From contig MU604070.1 in the NCBI GenBank assembly GCA_025201845.1, positions 1 to 36,792 of the forward strand: a DNA stretch of 36,792 nucleotides. Reading direction: 5' to 3'. The stretch comes from Martensiomyces pterosporus. Taxonomy: Eukaryota > Kickxellomycota > Kickxellomycetes > Kickxellales > Kickxellaceae. The first letter of the stretch is position 1. Every line of letters starts with the position of its first letter. The notes beneath the pieces are model-generated. The model was not told where the DNA came from. It did no database searches and saw only the letters and a program-made list of their open reading frames with translations. A program made the translations under genes and the position numbers. This document shows, piece by piece, positions 7,991 through 16,937 of this stretch.

Positions 7991-9544
7991 ATGCAGGCTG
8001 AGCATGATTCCCCTGCCAGCGATAGCGGCATTGCAGGAGAGATGAAGGAGCAAGCGAAATATGCCGACGACGCAGCAGCAGCCGACATTATCAACATATC
8101 GGACTCTGATTCAGACAGTGACGATGGCAATGTTGATGATGTGATCGTGATGGATGTGCCAGCAACAAATTCTCGCTCTAGTCACCCCAGCACATTGAAT
8201 AAACCAGCCCCGGGGAAAGGAGATGTTTTGCGGGAAACTACCAGCCAGCGAATCCAGCAGGGCAAACTGCCGTTCCCCGACGGCGCCGTCCGCCTGACCA
8301 GCATGAAATGGCAAACAAAAACTAGGGACGAAGCGCTCTCCTTTGCTGAAATCCTCCAGCCCGACAAACTGCGCAAGGCACTTCTGACGACCTTTGTTCT
8401 GGACCTCGGCTGGCTAATGAGCCACGTCAAGGACAGCACCAAAATCGTTCTTGTCAAGTCATACAACCCTCAAGCCGAGCGCTCGGGAGTGCTGCAGACC
8501 GACAGTGGCAACCTTACAATCGTTCACCCAGAGTTCCCGCGGCAGCGGTACCCCATTATGCACAGCAAGGTTATGCTCCTGTTTTACGACAACTATGCCA
8601 GGTTCGTCGCTTCGTCGGCCAATTTGATTGAAATCGACTGGTCGGTCATGCAGAACATTGTGTTTATCCAAGATGTGCCATTTACGCCTGGCAAGATGCA
8701 GAGGCGGACGGAGTTCAAGGATTCGTTGGCGGCGGCGCTGCGTGATTTGAGCGTTCCAAGTCAGGTTGTCGCACAGCTGGATTGGATGGACTTTTCTAAA
8801 GTAAAAGCGCATATTGTCACGTCGGTTCCCTCGTCACTGGGCCATGGTAAGCTGCATGCGGAGCACTACGGCATGCTGCGGCTTTCGCAGATCGTACAGA
8901 ACATGCAAGAACAAGAGCAGTCGCCGTCAAATGAAAGCAGCGCAGATCCGGTGCATGGCGATACGCAGCTGTGTTGCTACGGGTCATCAATGGGCAACCT
9001 CCGGCATGCCTACCTCCGGGACTTTTTCCTGTGTGCCACGGGCACCAAGTCGTCGGACTTGTGGAAGCGAGACAGAGCCCCCCTATCCTCCGTTTGCCCC
9101 AATATAAAGATCGGATTCCACACCGATGCGCAGGGCGAGAGCTGCATCTACGGACCAGCGGCAAGGACATGCATCAAATTCCCAAAGTCCTACTACCTGG
9201 GGAGCACCACCTACCCAAAGGACATGCTGCACAAGATTGAGCCCAAGTACGCAAACACCCTTGTACATGCAAAGGTCATGGTGGCCAGAAAGGGAGAGAG
9301 ACAGGACCGCGGGTGGATGTACTTGGGCAGCCACAACTTCACGGCTGGCGCATGGGGCCGGCTGAACAAGAGTGGAGGTATTAGTATTAATAACTATGAA
9401 TTTGGCGTGGTATTACCGGATGCGCACTTTGAGACGAAGTTTGGGCGTGACTCTGTTACGTGGAATGGAGCTAGTGTGCCGATGCCGTTCAAGCTGGAGT
9501 GGGAGCCGTTTGGTCCTGGCGACATTCCGTGTCTTAGCGAGTGA
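7991..9544 (+). CDS. TDP1: Tyrosyl-DNA phosphodiesterase 1
   Basis: The product is 517 residues in the phospholipase D superfamily. It removes trapped topoisomerase I peptides and other 3' adducts from DNA ends in the nucleus. Both HKN half-sites are intact: His191-x-Lys193 with Asn211 in VASSANL, and His426-x-Lys428 with Asn449 in YLGSHNFTAGAWG. The His-to-Asn spacings, 20 and 23 residues, equal those of the human enzyme. The N-terminal 100 residues are disordered and acidic and carry two candidate SUMO-interacting motifs: IINI at 33-36 followed by alternating Ser/Asp, and VIVM at 51-54 after two Asp. ATG 7991 is the only sensible start. The next gene begins 153 bases after the stop on the same strand. 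Confidence 0.93.
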   Translation: MQAEHDSPASDSGIAGEMKEQAKYADDAAAADIINISDSDSDSDDGNVDDVIVMDVPATNSRSSHPSTLNKPAPGKGDVLRETTSQRIQQGKLPFPDGAVRLTSMKWQTKTRDEALSFAEILQPDKLRKALLTTFVLDLGWLMSHVKDSTKIVLVKSYNPQAERSGVLQTDSGNLTIVHPEFPRQRYPIMHSKVMLLFYDNYARFVASSANLIEIDWSVMQNIVFIQDVPFTPGKMQRRTEFKDSLAAALRDLSVPSQVVAQLDWMDFSKVKAHIVTSVPSSLGHGKLHAEHYGMLRLSQIVQNMQEQEQSPSNESSADPVHGDTQLCCYGSSMGNLRHAYLRDFFLCATGTKSSDLWKRDRAPLSSVCPNIKIGFHTDAQGESCIYGPAARTCIKFPKSYYLGSTTYPKDMLHKIEPKYANTLVHAKVMVARKGERQDRGWMYLGSHNFTAGAWGRLNKSGGISINNYEFGVVLPDAHFETKFGRDSVTWNGASVPMPFKLEWEPFGPGDIPCLSE

Positions 9545-9697
9545 TCTGGGCATCACGTGGAAATCCCCCATTAAGATGGTTCCGAGGAGAGCGCGGTCAA
9601 GATCCTGGAGATTTGATTTTTGGCTCGCCGTTGCTGCAGTCTGCACCCTGTTTGCTTGTTAGTTTTGCATCTTTATTCGCTGCAAGCAGCTGTCACA

Positions 9698-10816
9698 ATG
9701 TCAAAGCCGTCGCCGCGCGACCTGCTACGGAGGGCCCGAGAGCAGAAGAAAAAGCAGCAGCAAAATGCCAAACGCCAGCACGAAGCATCTACAGATTCCC
9801 AGCGAGCAAGCGGAGGACAGATATCTGCCATTGCAAATGATCCGCTGGCTCGGCTGGACTCACTAGGGAGCCTTCGCTGCGAGCTCTGTCAGGTTGGTGT
9901 GAAGCCTGCAGATGTGAGCGGCTGGAATGCACACAAGTCGTCGCGGAGACACACGTCGCAGCTGCAGAGCAAGCACGAGCCAGCAAGTAGCGCAACTAAA
10001 CGGCCACACGGAGAAGACACGCAGGATTCACATCTAGAAATCAGCGATTCAGATGGCGCTAAAAATTCAGAGGCCGAGGCAGAAGCAAAGCGCCAAAAGG
10101 TGGATGCAGCAGACTCTCCTCATCTCGCATTGTTTAGCTATGGAAGCGACAGCGACAACAACACCAGTGACGATGATGGCGACGATAAGGGCAAAAATGC
10201 GACGCAGAACACAGACAAGGTTGAGGATGAGTCCTCCAATATGGACGATCAGTTGCCAGCAGGTTTCTTTGACGAGGGTATTCAGCCCGACGATGACGAC
10301 GGTGACGATGACGACAATGCCCACAGCCACAATGACAACGAAGAAACAAACAAGGGCGAACAGAATGGACACGCCGCAGCGGACAGCGGCGCAGAGCCTC
10401 GGGTAAATCTTCCACAAGGGTTCTTTGACAGCACGGACGAACAAGCAGCAGTCAGCCTGGGCCTGACGGTCGCGCAGGTGGAAGCGGACAAGGAAAAAAC
10501 GCTAGCTCGCGAGCTGGCTAATTTCGAATCGGAGATAGCTGATTTGGCGCAAGAAGGAGCCGAGGTCAGGACGGAGGACGAGGTAAACTTGCACAGAAGT
10601 CTGGAGGAGGACCTGGAGCAGCAAGACGGGCTGTGGAAGGCGCGCACGGCGAGATTGACCAAGATGCGGAGGATTATAAAGGACGGCGTCGAGGAGATGG
10701 ATCCAAACGAAAAGCCAGATGCAAGCAACACAGCAGGCCCAGATAGCAGCAGCGATGAGGAGAGCGACGCGGAGGACTATGCCGAGTTCTTGGACTGGCG
10801 GTCAAGCAAGGTGTAG
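9698..10816 (+). CDS. ZNF830/CCDC16-like C2H2 zinc-finger protein
   Basis: The product is 372 residues from the ATG at 9698 (MSKPSPRDLLRRAREQKKK). The open frame upstream of it overlaps the short TDP1 spacer and is not conserved-looking. One zinc finger is visible, Cys61-x2-Cys64 with His79-x5-His85, in the matrin/U1-like layout of ZNF830. Two LPxGFFD motifs (186-192 and 238-244), a coiled-coil segment at about 255-335 and the C-terminal FLDWRSSKV also fit that family. The centre is highly acidic, with runs of Asp at 158-163 and 198-206, and a basic cluster KRQK at 131-134. In animals ZNF830 associates with pre-mRNA splicing and DNA-damage complexes; a nuclear role is likely here, the exact one unknown. 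Confidence 0.82.
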   Translation: MSKPSPRDLLRRAREQKKKQQQNAKRQHEASTDSQRASGGQISAIANDPLARLDSLGSLRCELCQVGVKPADVSGWNAHKSSRRHTSQLQSKHEPASSATKRPHGEDTQDSHLEISDSDGAKNSEAEAEAKRQKVDAADSPHLALFSYGSDSDNNTSDDDGDDKGKNATQNTDKVEDESSNMDDQLPAGFFDEGIQPDDDDGDDDDNAHSHNDNEETNKGEQNGHAAADSGAEPRVNLPQGFFDSTDEQAAVSLGLTVAQVEADKEKTLARELANFESEIADLAQEGAEVRTEDEVNLHRSLEEDLEQQDGLWKARTARLTKMRRIIKDGVEEMDPNEKPDASNTAGPDSSSDEESDAEDYAEFLDWRSSKV

Positions 10817-10929
10817 CATGCTTTCTAGCGCTTACTCATGCATCATGTCATTCGGCAACAGATCTATATATTGGACTTTTAGAAGCAGAACAGTGAACAG
10901 ATATTTAGAGTGAATATGCCTGGTTTTTT

Positions 10930-12870
10930 TTATTGCGAGTAGGCAGACTTGATAAGATCCACCGAGAGCACGTCGGGTATCGGGTCGTGCCTCAGCGCAC
11001 AGTCTGTCAAATGCATGATGATCTTGAACTCCCCAGGCCCAAACCTTCCATTGAGTCCACGGTCAGACAGGGCCCAGATCCTCCTGAGCTGGTCATCCGG
11101 CAGCCTGGACCTGCCCACGACTGCCTGGACCTCCTCACTCATGAGGTACCCGCGCTTGCCATGCTGCTTGTCCAGTTGCTTGAACAGGTGGGAGTACCGC
11201 GTCAGCGCATCGTCGGGAATCGCATCGCCAGTGGCTGGGTACATGCTCGGGTGGATCACGGACGAACGCGGCGACTTCATGCTAACGCTGCCAGACCGGG
11301 GCAGCGGGTGTTGCGGGTAGCTGGGTTGCTGCGAGTACGTGGCATGGCGTGTCAGTGCAGCGGGTTTGGGTGGCAACGCAGGGTGGATCAAGCCAGCAGG
11401 CTCTGGCATTGGAGGCGGGTTGGGGCGCGGAACTGCACGCCGATGGGGGACAGGTGGTCCGGTGCCCTTGACCTCGCGATGGGCCGTGAGTGGGATGCGG
11501 CTCGTTCCTACAGTCGTCGTAGCTGGCGGCAACTGGGGTGGCTGCTGGTTGTAAAGGCTAGGCGGTGTGGATGCGATGGAGCCAGCCATAGAAGGCGGCG
11601 TACTGGGAGAAGACGTGGAAATAGCCGACCGCGCAGCCGCAAACCCAGGCACTCCAGCCGACGGCGTGTAGGACTTGGGATCAAAGTTGTCCTCAAACCC
11701 ATTCTTGCTCGCAGCACTGCTGGAGCGGGACAGTGTGGATCCCCGTTCGGTGTTTATCCTGCTAATCAGGTTCTTTGGATGTGGCTGGATGGCGTCTTCG
11801 ATAGGCTTGACCGGTTCCGGCACAGCGCGGCGACTCGGGTGGTACGGCAGAGGCGGTGGTGTGTTCTCGAGCGCAGGGTTGCTGGTAGGCAGGGTGGGCT
11901 GCTGAGTGCTGGGGTCCGGGATGGGACGCCTGCTGGGGTTGTGTGGGAGCGCCGGCGCGTCGTTCTCAGTAGCCGGGTGCGACACCTGTGAAATGCGGGG
12001 CTTTTCTGCAATCTCTGGCTTTGTGGGAACCACAGGCTTAGCTGTGGTGGGTTTGGGCGGTTTGGGCACAGGTGTGGGGCGGTTGGAGAGGAACAGAGGC
12101 TTTGTGCCAGCTACCGGCTTGCTCGCTGGGTTTATAGCAGGCCTCAGACTGCTAGGCGGTGCAGGTGGCCCGGCGTTTAGCTGGGGCTTGGTGCCAATCC
12201 TGTGCTGTGCCTCCCAGTTCTCTGCCTCCTCGCGCTCTTTCAGGCGGCGTGTTTCCAAGTCATTCCTGTCGATGCTCAGCGGCTTTTGCGGGAGCGGCGG
12301 AGCAGCAGCCGTCTGCTGCTTGCCCAAGTGCGCTGCTTCCCATGCCTGCGCTGCCTCTGCCTCGCGCTGCCTTGTGGTTTCCGGGTCCTCTGTGCCCCCA
12401 TGGTTGAACTGCAGTTTGGGTTTTGGCGCAGCTGGTGGCGGCGGTCTGTAGCCCGATCCAGCGCCACCAGCAGGCTTTGTGTCTAAACCCTGCGGTTTGG
12501 ACGGGATAGCAGGTGCTGCCGCTGATGTGTCCCATGCGGTGGCACGTGCTTTGACTGCAGAGCTCTTTTGTGGCAATGGCGGCGGCAGTCTGCCGCCATC
12601 CAGCTCTCTTTTGAATGCCTCCAGGCGGAGGGTCGATGAGAGAAGGCCGTCAGCTTGTAGGCGCTGGAGAAAGGCCATGTCGTCGCCCACTTCCGGCGAG
12701 AGCTCTGCGTAGACCACGGGGAACAAACCGCGCTCGCCTGTCGCTTGGACCGTGCCCTCGAACCACCCGTCTTCGGGCGAGCTGCGAACGTCCACCAGGG
12801 TGTCGCCTGCGTCGAAGGTGATTTCGCCAGCGTTTTCTGCTATGCAGGCGTAAATTGCGTTAGCCCTCAT
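10930..12870 (-). CDS. Endocytic adaptor with N-terminal SH3 and C-terminal EH domain
   Basis: The product is 646 residues. Residues 1-60 form an SH3 domain (AIYACIAENAGEITFDAGD, DGWFEGTV, GLFPVVYAEL). Residues 95-550 are Pro/Ser-rich and probably disordered, with many PPxP and PxLP motifs that could bind SH3 domains. Residues 553-646 form an EH domain whose second EF-hand loop starts DRGLNGRF and ends with Glu, preceded by the conserved IWALSD and followed by EFKIIMHLT; the Trp is the usual NPF-pocket residue. EH proteins act at the plasma membrane in endocytosis and actin patch assembly. Start ATG 12870 places the SH3 fold at the first residues. It diverges from CCZ1, with 398 bases between starts, and converges with the ZNF830-like gene. 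Confidence 0.85.
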   Translation of the reverse strand: MRANAIYACIAENAGEITFDAGDTLVDVRSSPEDGWFEGTVQATGERGLFPVVYAELSPEVGDDMAFLQRLQADGLLSSTLRLEAFKRELDGGRLPPPLPQKSSAVKARATAWDTSAAAPAIPSKPQGLDTKPAGGAGSGYRPPPPAAPKPKLQFNHGGTEDPETTRQREAEAAQAWEAAHLGKQQTAAAPPLPQKPLSIDRNDLETRRLKEREEAENWEAQHRIGTKPQLNAGPPAPPSSLRPAINPASKPVAGTKPLFLSNRPTPVPKPPKPTTAKPVVPTKPEIAEKPRISQVSHPATENDAPALPHNPSRRPIPDPSTQQPTLPTSNPALENTPPPLPYHPSRRAVPEPVKPIEDAIQPHPKNLISRINTERGSTLSRSSSAASKNGFEDNFDPKSYTPSAGVPGFAAARSAISTSSPSTPPSMAGSIASTPPSLYNQQPPQLPPATTTVGTSRIPLTAHREVKGTGPPVPHRRAVPRPNPPPMPEPAGLIHPALPPKPAALTRHATYSQQPSYPQHPLPRSGSVSMKSPRSSVIHPSMYPATGDAIPDDALTRYSHLFKQLDKQHGKRGYLMSEEVQAVVGRSRLPDDQLRRIWALSDRGLNGRFGPGEFKIIMHLTDCALRHDPIPDVLSVDLIKSAYSQ

Positions 12871-13268
12871 CGCTCAATTCTCACGGGAAAGGGGCGTGCG
12901 TGTTTCTTAGTGTAGGCAGGGAAAGGGAGAGTGGAGGTGCGGGATAAAGAAGAAAAATGGAGGAGGGAGGGGTGGAGAGGGGAGTGTGTGCGAGCGTGAG
13001 GACATGCCTTGGTTTAATGAGGAGCAAACAACGCCATGGCCCAACAAGTATTTATAGACAATACTGCACCAGTGGGCAGCCAATCACCAGCGACTACATT
13101 GTTGGTGTGACGTTATCAGCCGAGCTGGCAAGCAAACTGGTACTTTGAACTCGCGGTGTCGAGTTTTGCTGCGTTTTGCTCTTTCTCATTTGCATTCAAA
13201 ATCTAAACAGGAATAATTAAACCAATTTTGCTATACATACATCTCGGCTTGGGATTCCCGCAAGGTTG
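12871..13268. other. Divergent promoter between SH3/EH gene and CCZ1
   Basis: These 398 bases separate two start codons. The left part is purine-rich on the + strand (GGAG/GAGG runs at 12908-12985), so it is pyrimidine-rich on the transcribed side of the SH3/EH gene, a common feature of fungal leaders. A short TATTTATA stretch lies at 13049-13056. I see nothing else. Confidence 0.4.
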
Positions 13269-16200
13269 ATGGCTTCGGTGTACCCCGCAGCCCTCTCGCA
13301 TTTTGCCATTTTCTGCCCCGAGCTGGGCGCCGACGAGGACAACACGCACGAGCAGCTGCTCTTCTACGCAGCAGCCACGCTGCCCGCATTCTACCCCTAT
13401 TCGGCCAACGACTACTTTGCACGGAGCGCGCATTTGAGACGGCGGTCCTCGGGCAGCCAAACCACCAGCCATATAGCTCACTCGCCCTCGTCGCGCAGCA
13501 CCACTGCAACGAATAATGGCGGCGGCGGCGGCGTGAAATCTGACGACGGGGTGGACGGCGTATTGAGGAAGGAGCGTGTAGTGTCTTTGGACATGAAGCT
13601 GCGCGAGATTGGCTTGGCTGCGGCCTTGGTGGCCTTTGCCGGCACGTTTGCATCTGGCCACCCGTGCCATGTGGTGCATTCAGAGAAGCGGCGCACAGTT
13701 ATCCTGCAGCCAGAGAAGGGGGTGCTCATTCAGCTGTCGATTGTCCTCCCGCGAAGTGTGCGCCCATTTGGAAAGGAGAAGGACGCATACTCGATTGAGT
13801 TCCTCGACAGCGAGCTGAGCGACGAAGCGGTGAAGGTGTGGCTGCTGCAGGAGTACTGGGCGTTCAGAGTATTGTTTGGACCCATTGGCAGGGCGCTCTC
13901 CCACAAGAGCAGCGCACAGAAACAGGCGGTTAGGAGGCAGCTGGATGCGTTCTTTGGCAGCACGCTGTGGTCCTGGGACTTTCGGTGGGACCGAAGACAC
14001 GGTGATGAGCTGGATCTTTTGCATGCCCTGCAGCCGCTGCCGCAGATGCCCATAGGCGCGATTAGCTTGGGCGGATTCGATGAGTTTTGGCGCGACCTGA
14101 GTGCCCTTACGCAGGCAGAATCAAGCAGCAACAGCCAGAACACGCAAGATGATCAGAGAGGAGGCGATCGGCCGGTTGTTAGTGGCGCAGTGGTGCTATG
14201 GCGTGGTAAGGAGCTGGTGTGGAGCAGCTGGCTCGACACTAGTGCTGATGCGAAGGGGAGCGAGGATCAGGTTCATGCGCTTCGTGCATTGGTGGCGTGG
14301 TCGCGTGCCGTCTACGCACCTGCGTTCTCACGCACCGAGGCATCGCTGGGCAACACTGCTGGTGATGCGCGGAGCCCCAACTCGAAACGGCAGCGCTCGA
14401 GGACACAAGACCCTGGGCATCAGCGCGGTCGAGCGACTCGGTATCATGTGGCCAGTTATGTAGGCCCCGGTGGTAGAGATGGTGGAGATGGTGGAGCTGG
14501 CGAAGCTTTGGCTGCATCAGCCGATTCTCGCAGCGCAGGCAGTGATGTCCACGTGGCACCAGAGGCCTCTGCTGGGTCGATCCAGGCACATGGGTCGGTG
14601 GAGGGCGCTGCATCCAATGGTGGGTGGACTGTGCCTGGGGCTAGCTGGCTCTGGGGATGGCGAAAACAAGATGGCGGCCGGCAGCAGCAGACACAGGAAT
14701 CGTCTGAAGCGGCCAGCGAGTCTAGCGAGGGCTCGGGCAGCGAGATTGCCAACAGCGGCGGGCTATCGCAGGCGCTCTCGCGTGCTGTCAATGCACTGGT
14801 AGAACCACGACCGCCGACACCACCGGAGGTAGACCCAGTGTTTTCTCAGGAAACACAAGCCGAGCCCCTCGGTGTTGTTGATCCCGCAGCACTCGGCAAT
14901 ACCAGTGCAGCTTCCCAGCGCTACACCATCCCCGCCGCAGACATCGAGGCAGCGCTCTCCGGCGATGCCACAGCGTCCTCCATGAATGTGCCGTTTGCGC
15001 GCGACTCCGATGCTGAGTCGCTCCGATCGGTCGGATCGATGGCATCTGTGCAGACAACCGCCACGGCATCAGTGGCACTGAGCCGTCATCCAGCAGCAGG
15101 GGGGCTCGTTCCGTCTGGGAGCGGCCGGATGCGCGCCAACACCTTGCAGCACGGGGGCGCAAACACCCCACCCCACGGATTGCCGCCAATGCAGTGGATG
15201 CCTGGACGCGCGCGGCTTGGCAGGCATTCGCGCGCACCCTCGGTGGTGTCAAACTCGACAGTGGGGACGGTGGATTCAACGCAGCTGAGAGACGACACAA
15301 GGGTATCGTCGCGTAGCTGGTGGTCTGGTTGGGGATGGGGCACCTCGAGGGCACGCGAAGCACCCACGGAGGCATCGGTGGGCAGTTTGGAGCTTACGAG
15401 GGCGATGGATGGATTGTCCATCGTACAGGAGAGCGATGGTGGCAACGAAGAGTGTGCATCGGGGATCGACCTCGCATCCACGTTTCTGTTCACTGGCGAG
15501 CTGCCATTCCCCGGACTCTTGTCGCAAACAGACACCAGTCGGTGTCGCCAGAACAGTGGCTTGAGAGTTAATCGACCGGAGGTTATTCGCGTGGAGGAGG
15601 ATGGCGATGACACCTCGCTGGAGGCTGAGGACGCAAGTGAGGATGGCGGGAAGCGCATGGAGACGATCAGCCAGCTTGGCGTGGCCATGGAGGAGGAGCT
15701 ACCAGCGGTTTACGAACATGGCGCCGATGTTGACATCTCCAGAGGCGTGGTGTTGGCTCCACGTGCAATAGAGGGGATGCAGTACGATACAAGGCTGGTC
15801 AGGCTGATGTACGGTCAGCAGCAAGTGCAGGGGTCTGATGGCCAGCTGTCGGCGAATGCAAGTGCTGCTGTTGCAGAGTCGCCCTTGTTCGTGGAGCTGG
15901 CCGGTGGACCCACTCAAACAGCAAATAAGACGCTGGCGTACAAGTACGGCGACATGCTATTTCTTATCTTTGGTGCACCCCCTGGTTCATCGGATGACTC
16001 TGCGTGCGGCACGAAAGAAGTCAATGAGGATGAGGAATTTGGAAGCAGCAATGTGGGGTTGGAGGACGATGGTGGCAGCACTTTGTCGGGTGGTGGCGGT
16101 GGCATGAGGAGCAGGAGAAGGGACAGGAGGCGGAGGCTGCGGCAGCAGCGGCAGCAGCAGCGGCAGACGCGAGCGGCAAGACTGTCCACGGGCGAAGACG

Positions 16201-16859
16201 AGGCCTCCAATGGCAGACATGAGGACGAGACGCGAAGCAGCGGTGGTGTCAGGCGATTCAGTGCCCCTGAGGCGCAGGCCATCGAGGGTGCCATCCTGCG
16301 GTATGCCGAGAGCCTCCAGGCAGCAACCAAGCGAGACGCCAGCGAGCTCCAAATCTTCCGCAAGAGCGAGGTGCAGTCGGCGCAGCAGCGGAGAATTCCT
16401 CCATACGTACACCAGGAATGCGGGCGTCGCCTGACTCGCACTAACTGGAAGCACGATGGACCCTTGCCGCTCAACCGATCATACCTGGGCTTTGTGCCCC
16501 ATGCTGAGTATGACGACGATGCAAATGCGAAGCGGAGGCTGTCACGTGGCCAGGGCAACAATCGGGGCACGAGAGGAGCTGGAGAGGACAGGGTGGGCTG
16601 GTCGGGGCTCCCTGCCAACGTTAGGCGTACGCTGGCGCTGGTTAATGCCGAGGTTGCGAAGAACCGAGGAAAGGGAGTTGCGGTGTGCGCCAGGATGCAG
16701 GACAAGGGGTGGGTGGCAGGAATGGGTGTGGATGGTGAACAGGAAGGTCGGGGTGGATCGGAATGCTATTGCGTCGTTGACCAGCCCAGAGCTACGCTGG
16801 CTGATGCGCAGGCGTTTTTGTCCAAGATATCAAGGAGGGCCGAGACAGCACACAGCTGA
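13269..16859 (+). CDS. CCZ1: Ccz1 homologue, vacuolar fusion Rab7-GEF subunit, with large low-complexity insertions
   Basis: The product is 1196 residues from the ATG at 13269 (the codon before it is TTG). The N-terminus matches the first longin domain of CCZ1 proteins: LSHFAIFCPELGADEDNTHEQLLFYAA, then an insert, then LREIGLAAALVAFAGTF, VHSEKRRTVILQPEKGVLIQLSIVLP and the following helices to about residue 235. Two further conserved-looking islands are near 820-905 (ending GDMLFLIFGAPP) and in the last 220 residues. Between them lie long Ser/Gly/Glu/Ala-rich stretches and a strongly basic Arg/Gln tract around 945-966. Human CCZ1 has about 480 residues and yeast about 700, so this copy is inflated. 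With Mon1, Ccz1 activates Rab7/Ypt7 on late endosomes and vacuoles. Confidence 0.8.
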   Translation: MASVYPAALSHFAIFCPELGADEDNTHEQLLFYAAATLPAFYPYSANDYFARSAHLRRRSSGSQTTSHIAHSPSSRSTTATNNGGGGGVKSDDGVDGVLRKERVVSLDMKLREIGLAAALVAFAGTFASGHPCHVVHSEKRRTVILQPEKGVLIQLSIVLPRSVRPFGKEKDAYSIEFLDSELSDEAVKVWLLQEYWAFRVLFGPIGRALSHKSSAQKQAVRRQLDAFFGSTLWSWDFRWDRRHGDELDLLHALQPLPQMPIGAISLGGFDEFWRDLSALTQAESSSNSQNTQDDQRGGDRPVVSGAVVLWRGKELVWSSWLDTSADAKGSEDQVHALRALVAWSRAVYAPAFSRTEASLGNTAGDARSPNSKRQRSRTQDPGHQRGRATRYHVASYVGPGGRDGGDGGAGEALAASADSRSAGSDVHVAPEASAGSIQAHGSVEGAASNGGWTVPGASWLWGWRKQDGGRQQQTQESSEAASESSEGSGSEIANSGGLSQALSRAVNALVEPRPPTPPEVDPVFSQETQAEPLGVVDPAALGNTSAASQRYTIPAADIEAALSGDATASSMNVPFARDSDAESLRSVGSMASVQTTATASVALSRHPAAGGLVPSGSGRMRANTLQHGGANTPPHGLPPMQWMPGRARLGRHSRAPSVVSNSTVGTVDSTQLRDDTRVSSRSWWSGWGWGTSRAREAPTEASVGSLELTRAMDGLSIVQESDGGNEECASGIDLASTFLFTGELPFPGLLSQTDTSRCRQNSGLRVNRPEVIRVEEDGDDTSLEAEDASEDGGKRMETISQLGVAMEEELPAVYEHGADVDISRGVVLAPRAIEGMQYDTRLVRLMYGQQQVQGSDGQLSANASAAVAESPLFVELAGGPTQTANKTLAYKYGDMLFLIFGAPPGSSDDSACGTKEVNEDEEFGSSNVGLEDDGGSTLSGGGGGMRSRRRDRRRRLRQQRQQQRQTRAARLSTGEDEASNGRHEDETRSSGGVRRFSAPEAQAIEGAILRYAESLQAATKRDASELQIFRKSEVQSAQQRRIPPYVHQECGRRLTRTNWKHDGPLPLNRSYLGFVPHAEYDDDANAKRRLSRGQGNNRGTRGAGEDRVGWSGLPANVRRTLALVNAEVAKNRGKGVAVCARMQDKGWVAGMGVDGEQEGRGGSECYCVVDQPRATLADAQAFLSKISRRAETAHS

Positions 16860-16882
16860 GACGACTCCAAGCAGCACGTCGT

Positions 16883-16937
16883 TTCTACATGTAGAACTCT
16901 GGTGGTGGTAGTGCTTATTACTGTTGCGAATAACAGT
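16883..16937 (+). terminator. Palindrome and stem-loop just after CCZ1
   Basis: TTCTACATGTAGAA at 16883-16896 is a perfect 14-bp palindrome starting 24 bases after the CCZ1 stop. It is followed at 16920-16937 by ACTGTT-GCGAAT-AACAGT, a perfect 6-bp stem with a six-base loop. They lie in the presumed 3'UTR and could be RNA structures or protein-binding sites; a role in 3'-end formation is a guess. Confidence 0.35.
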
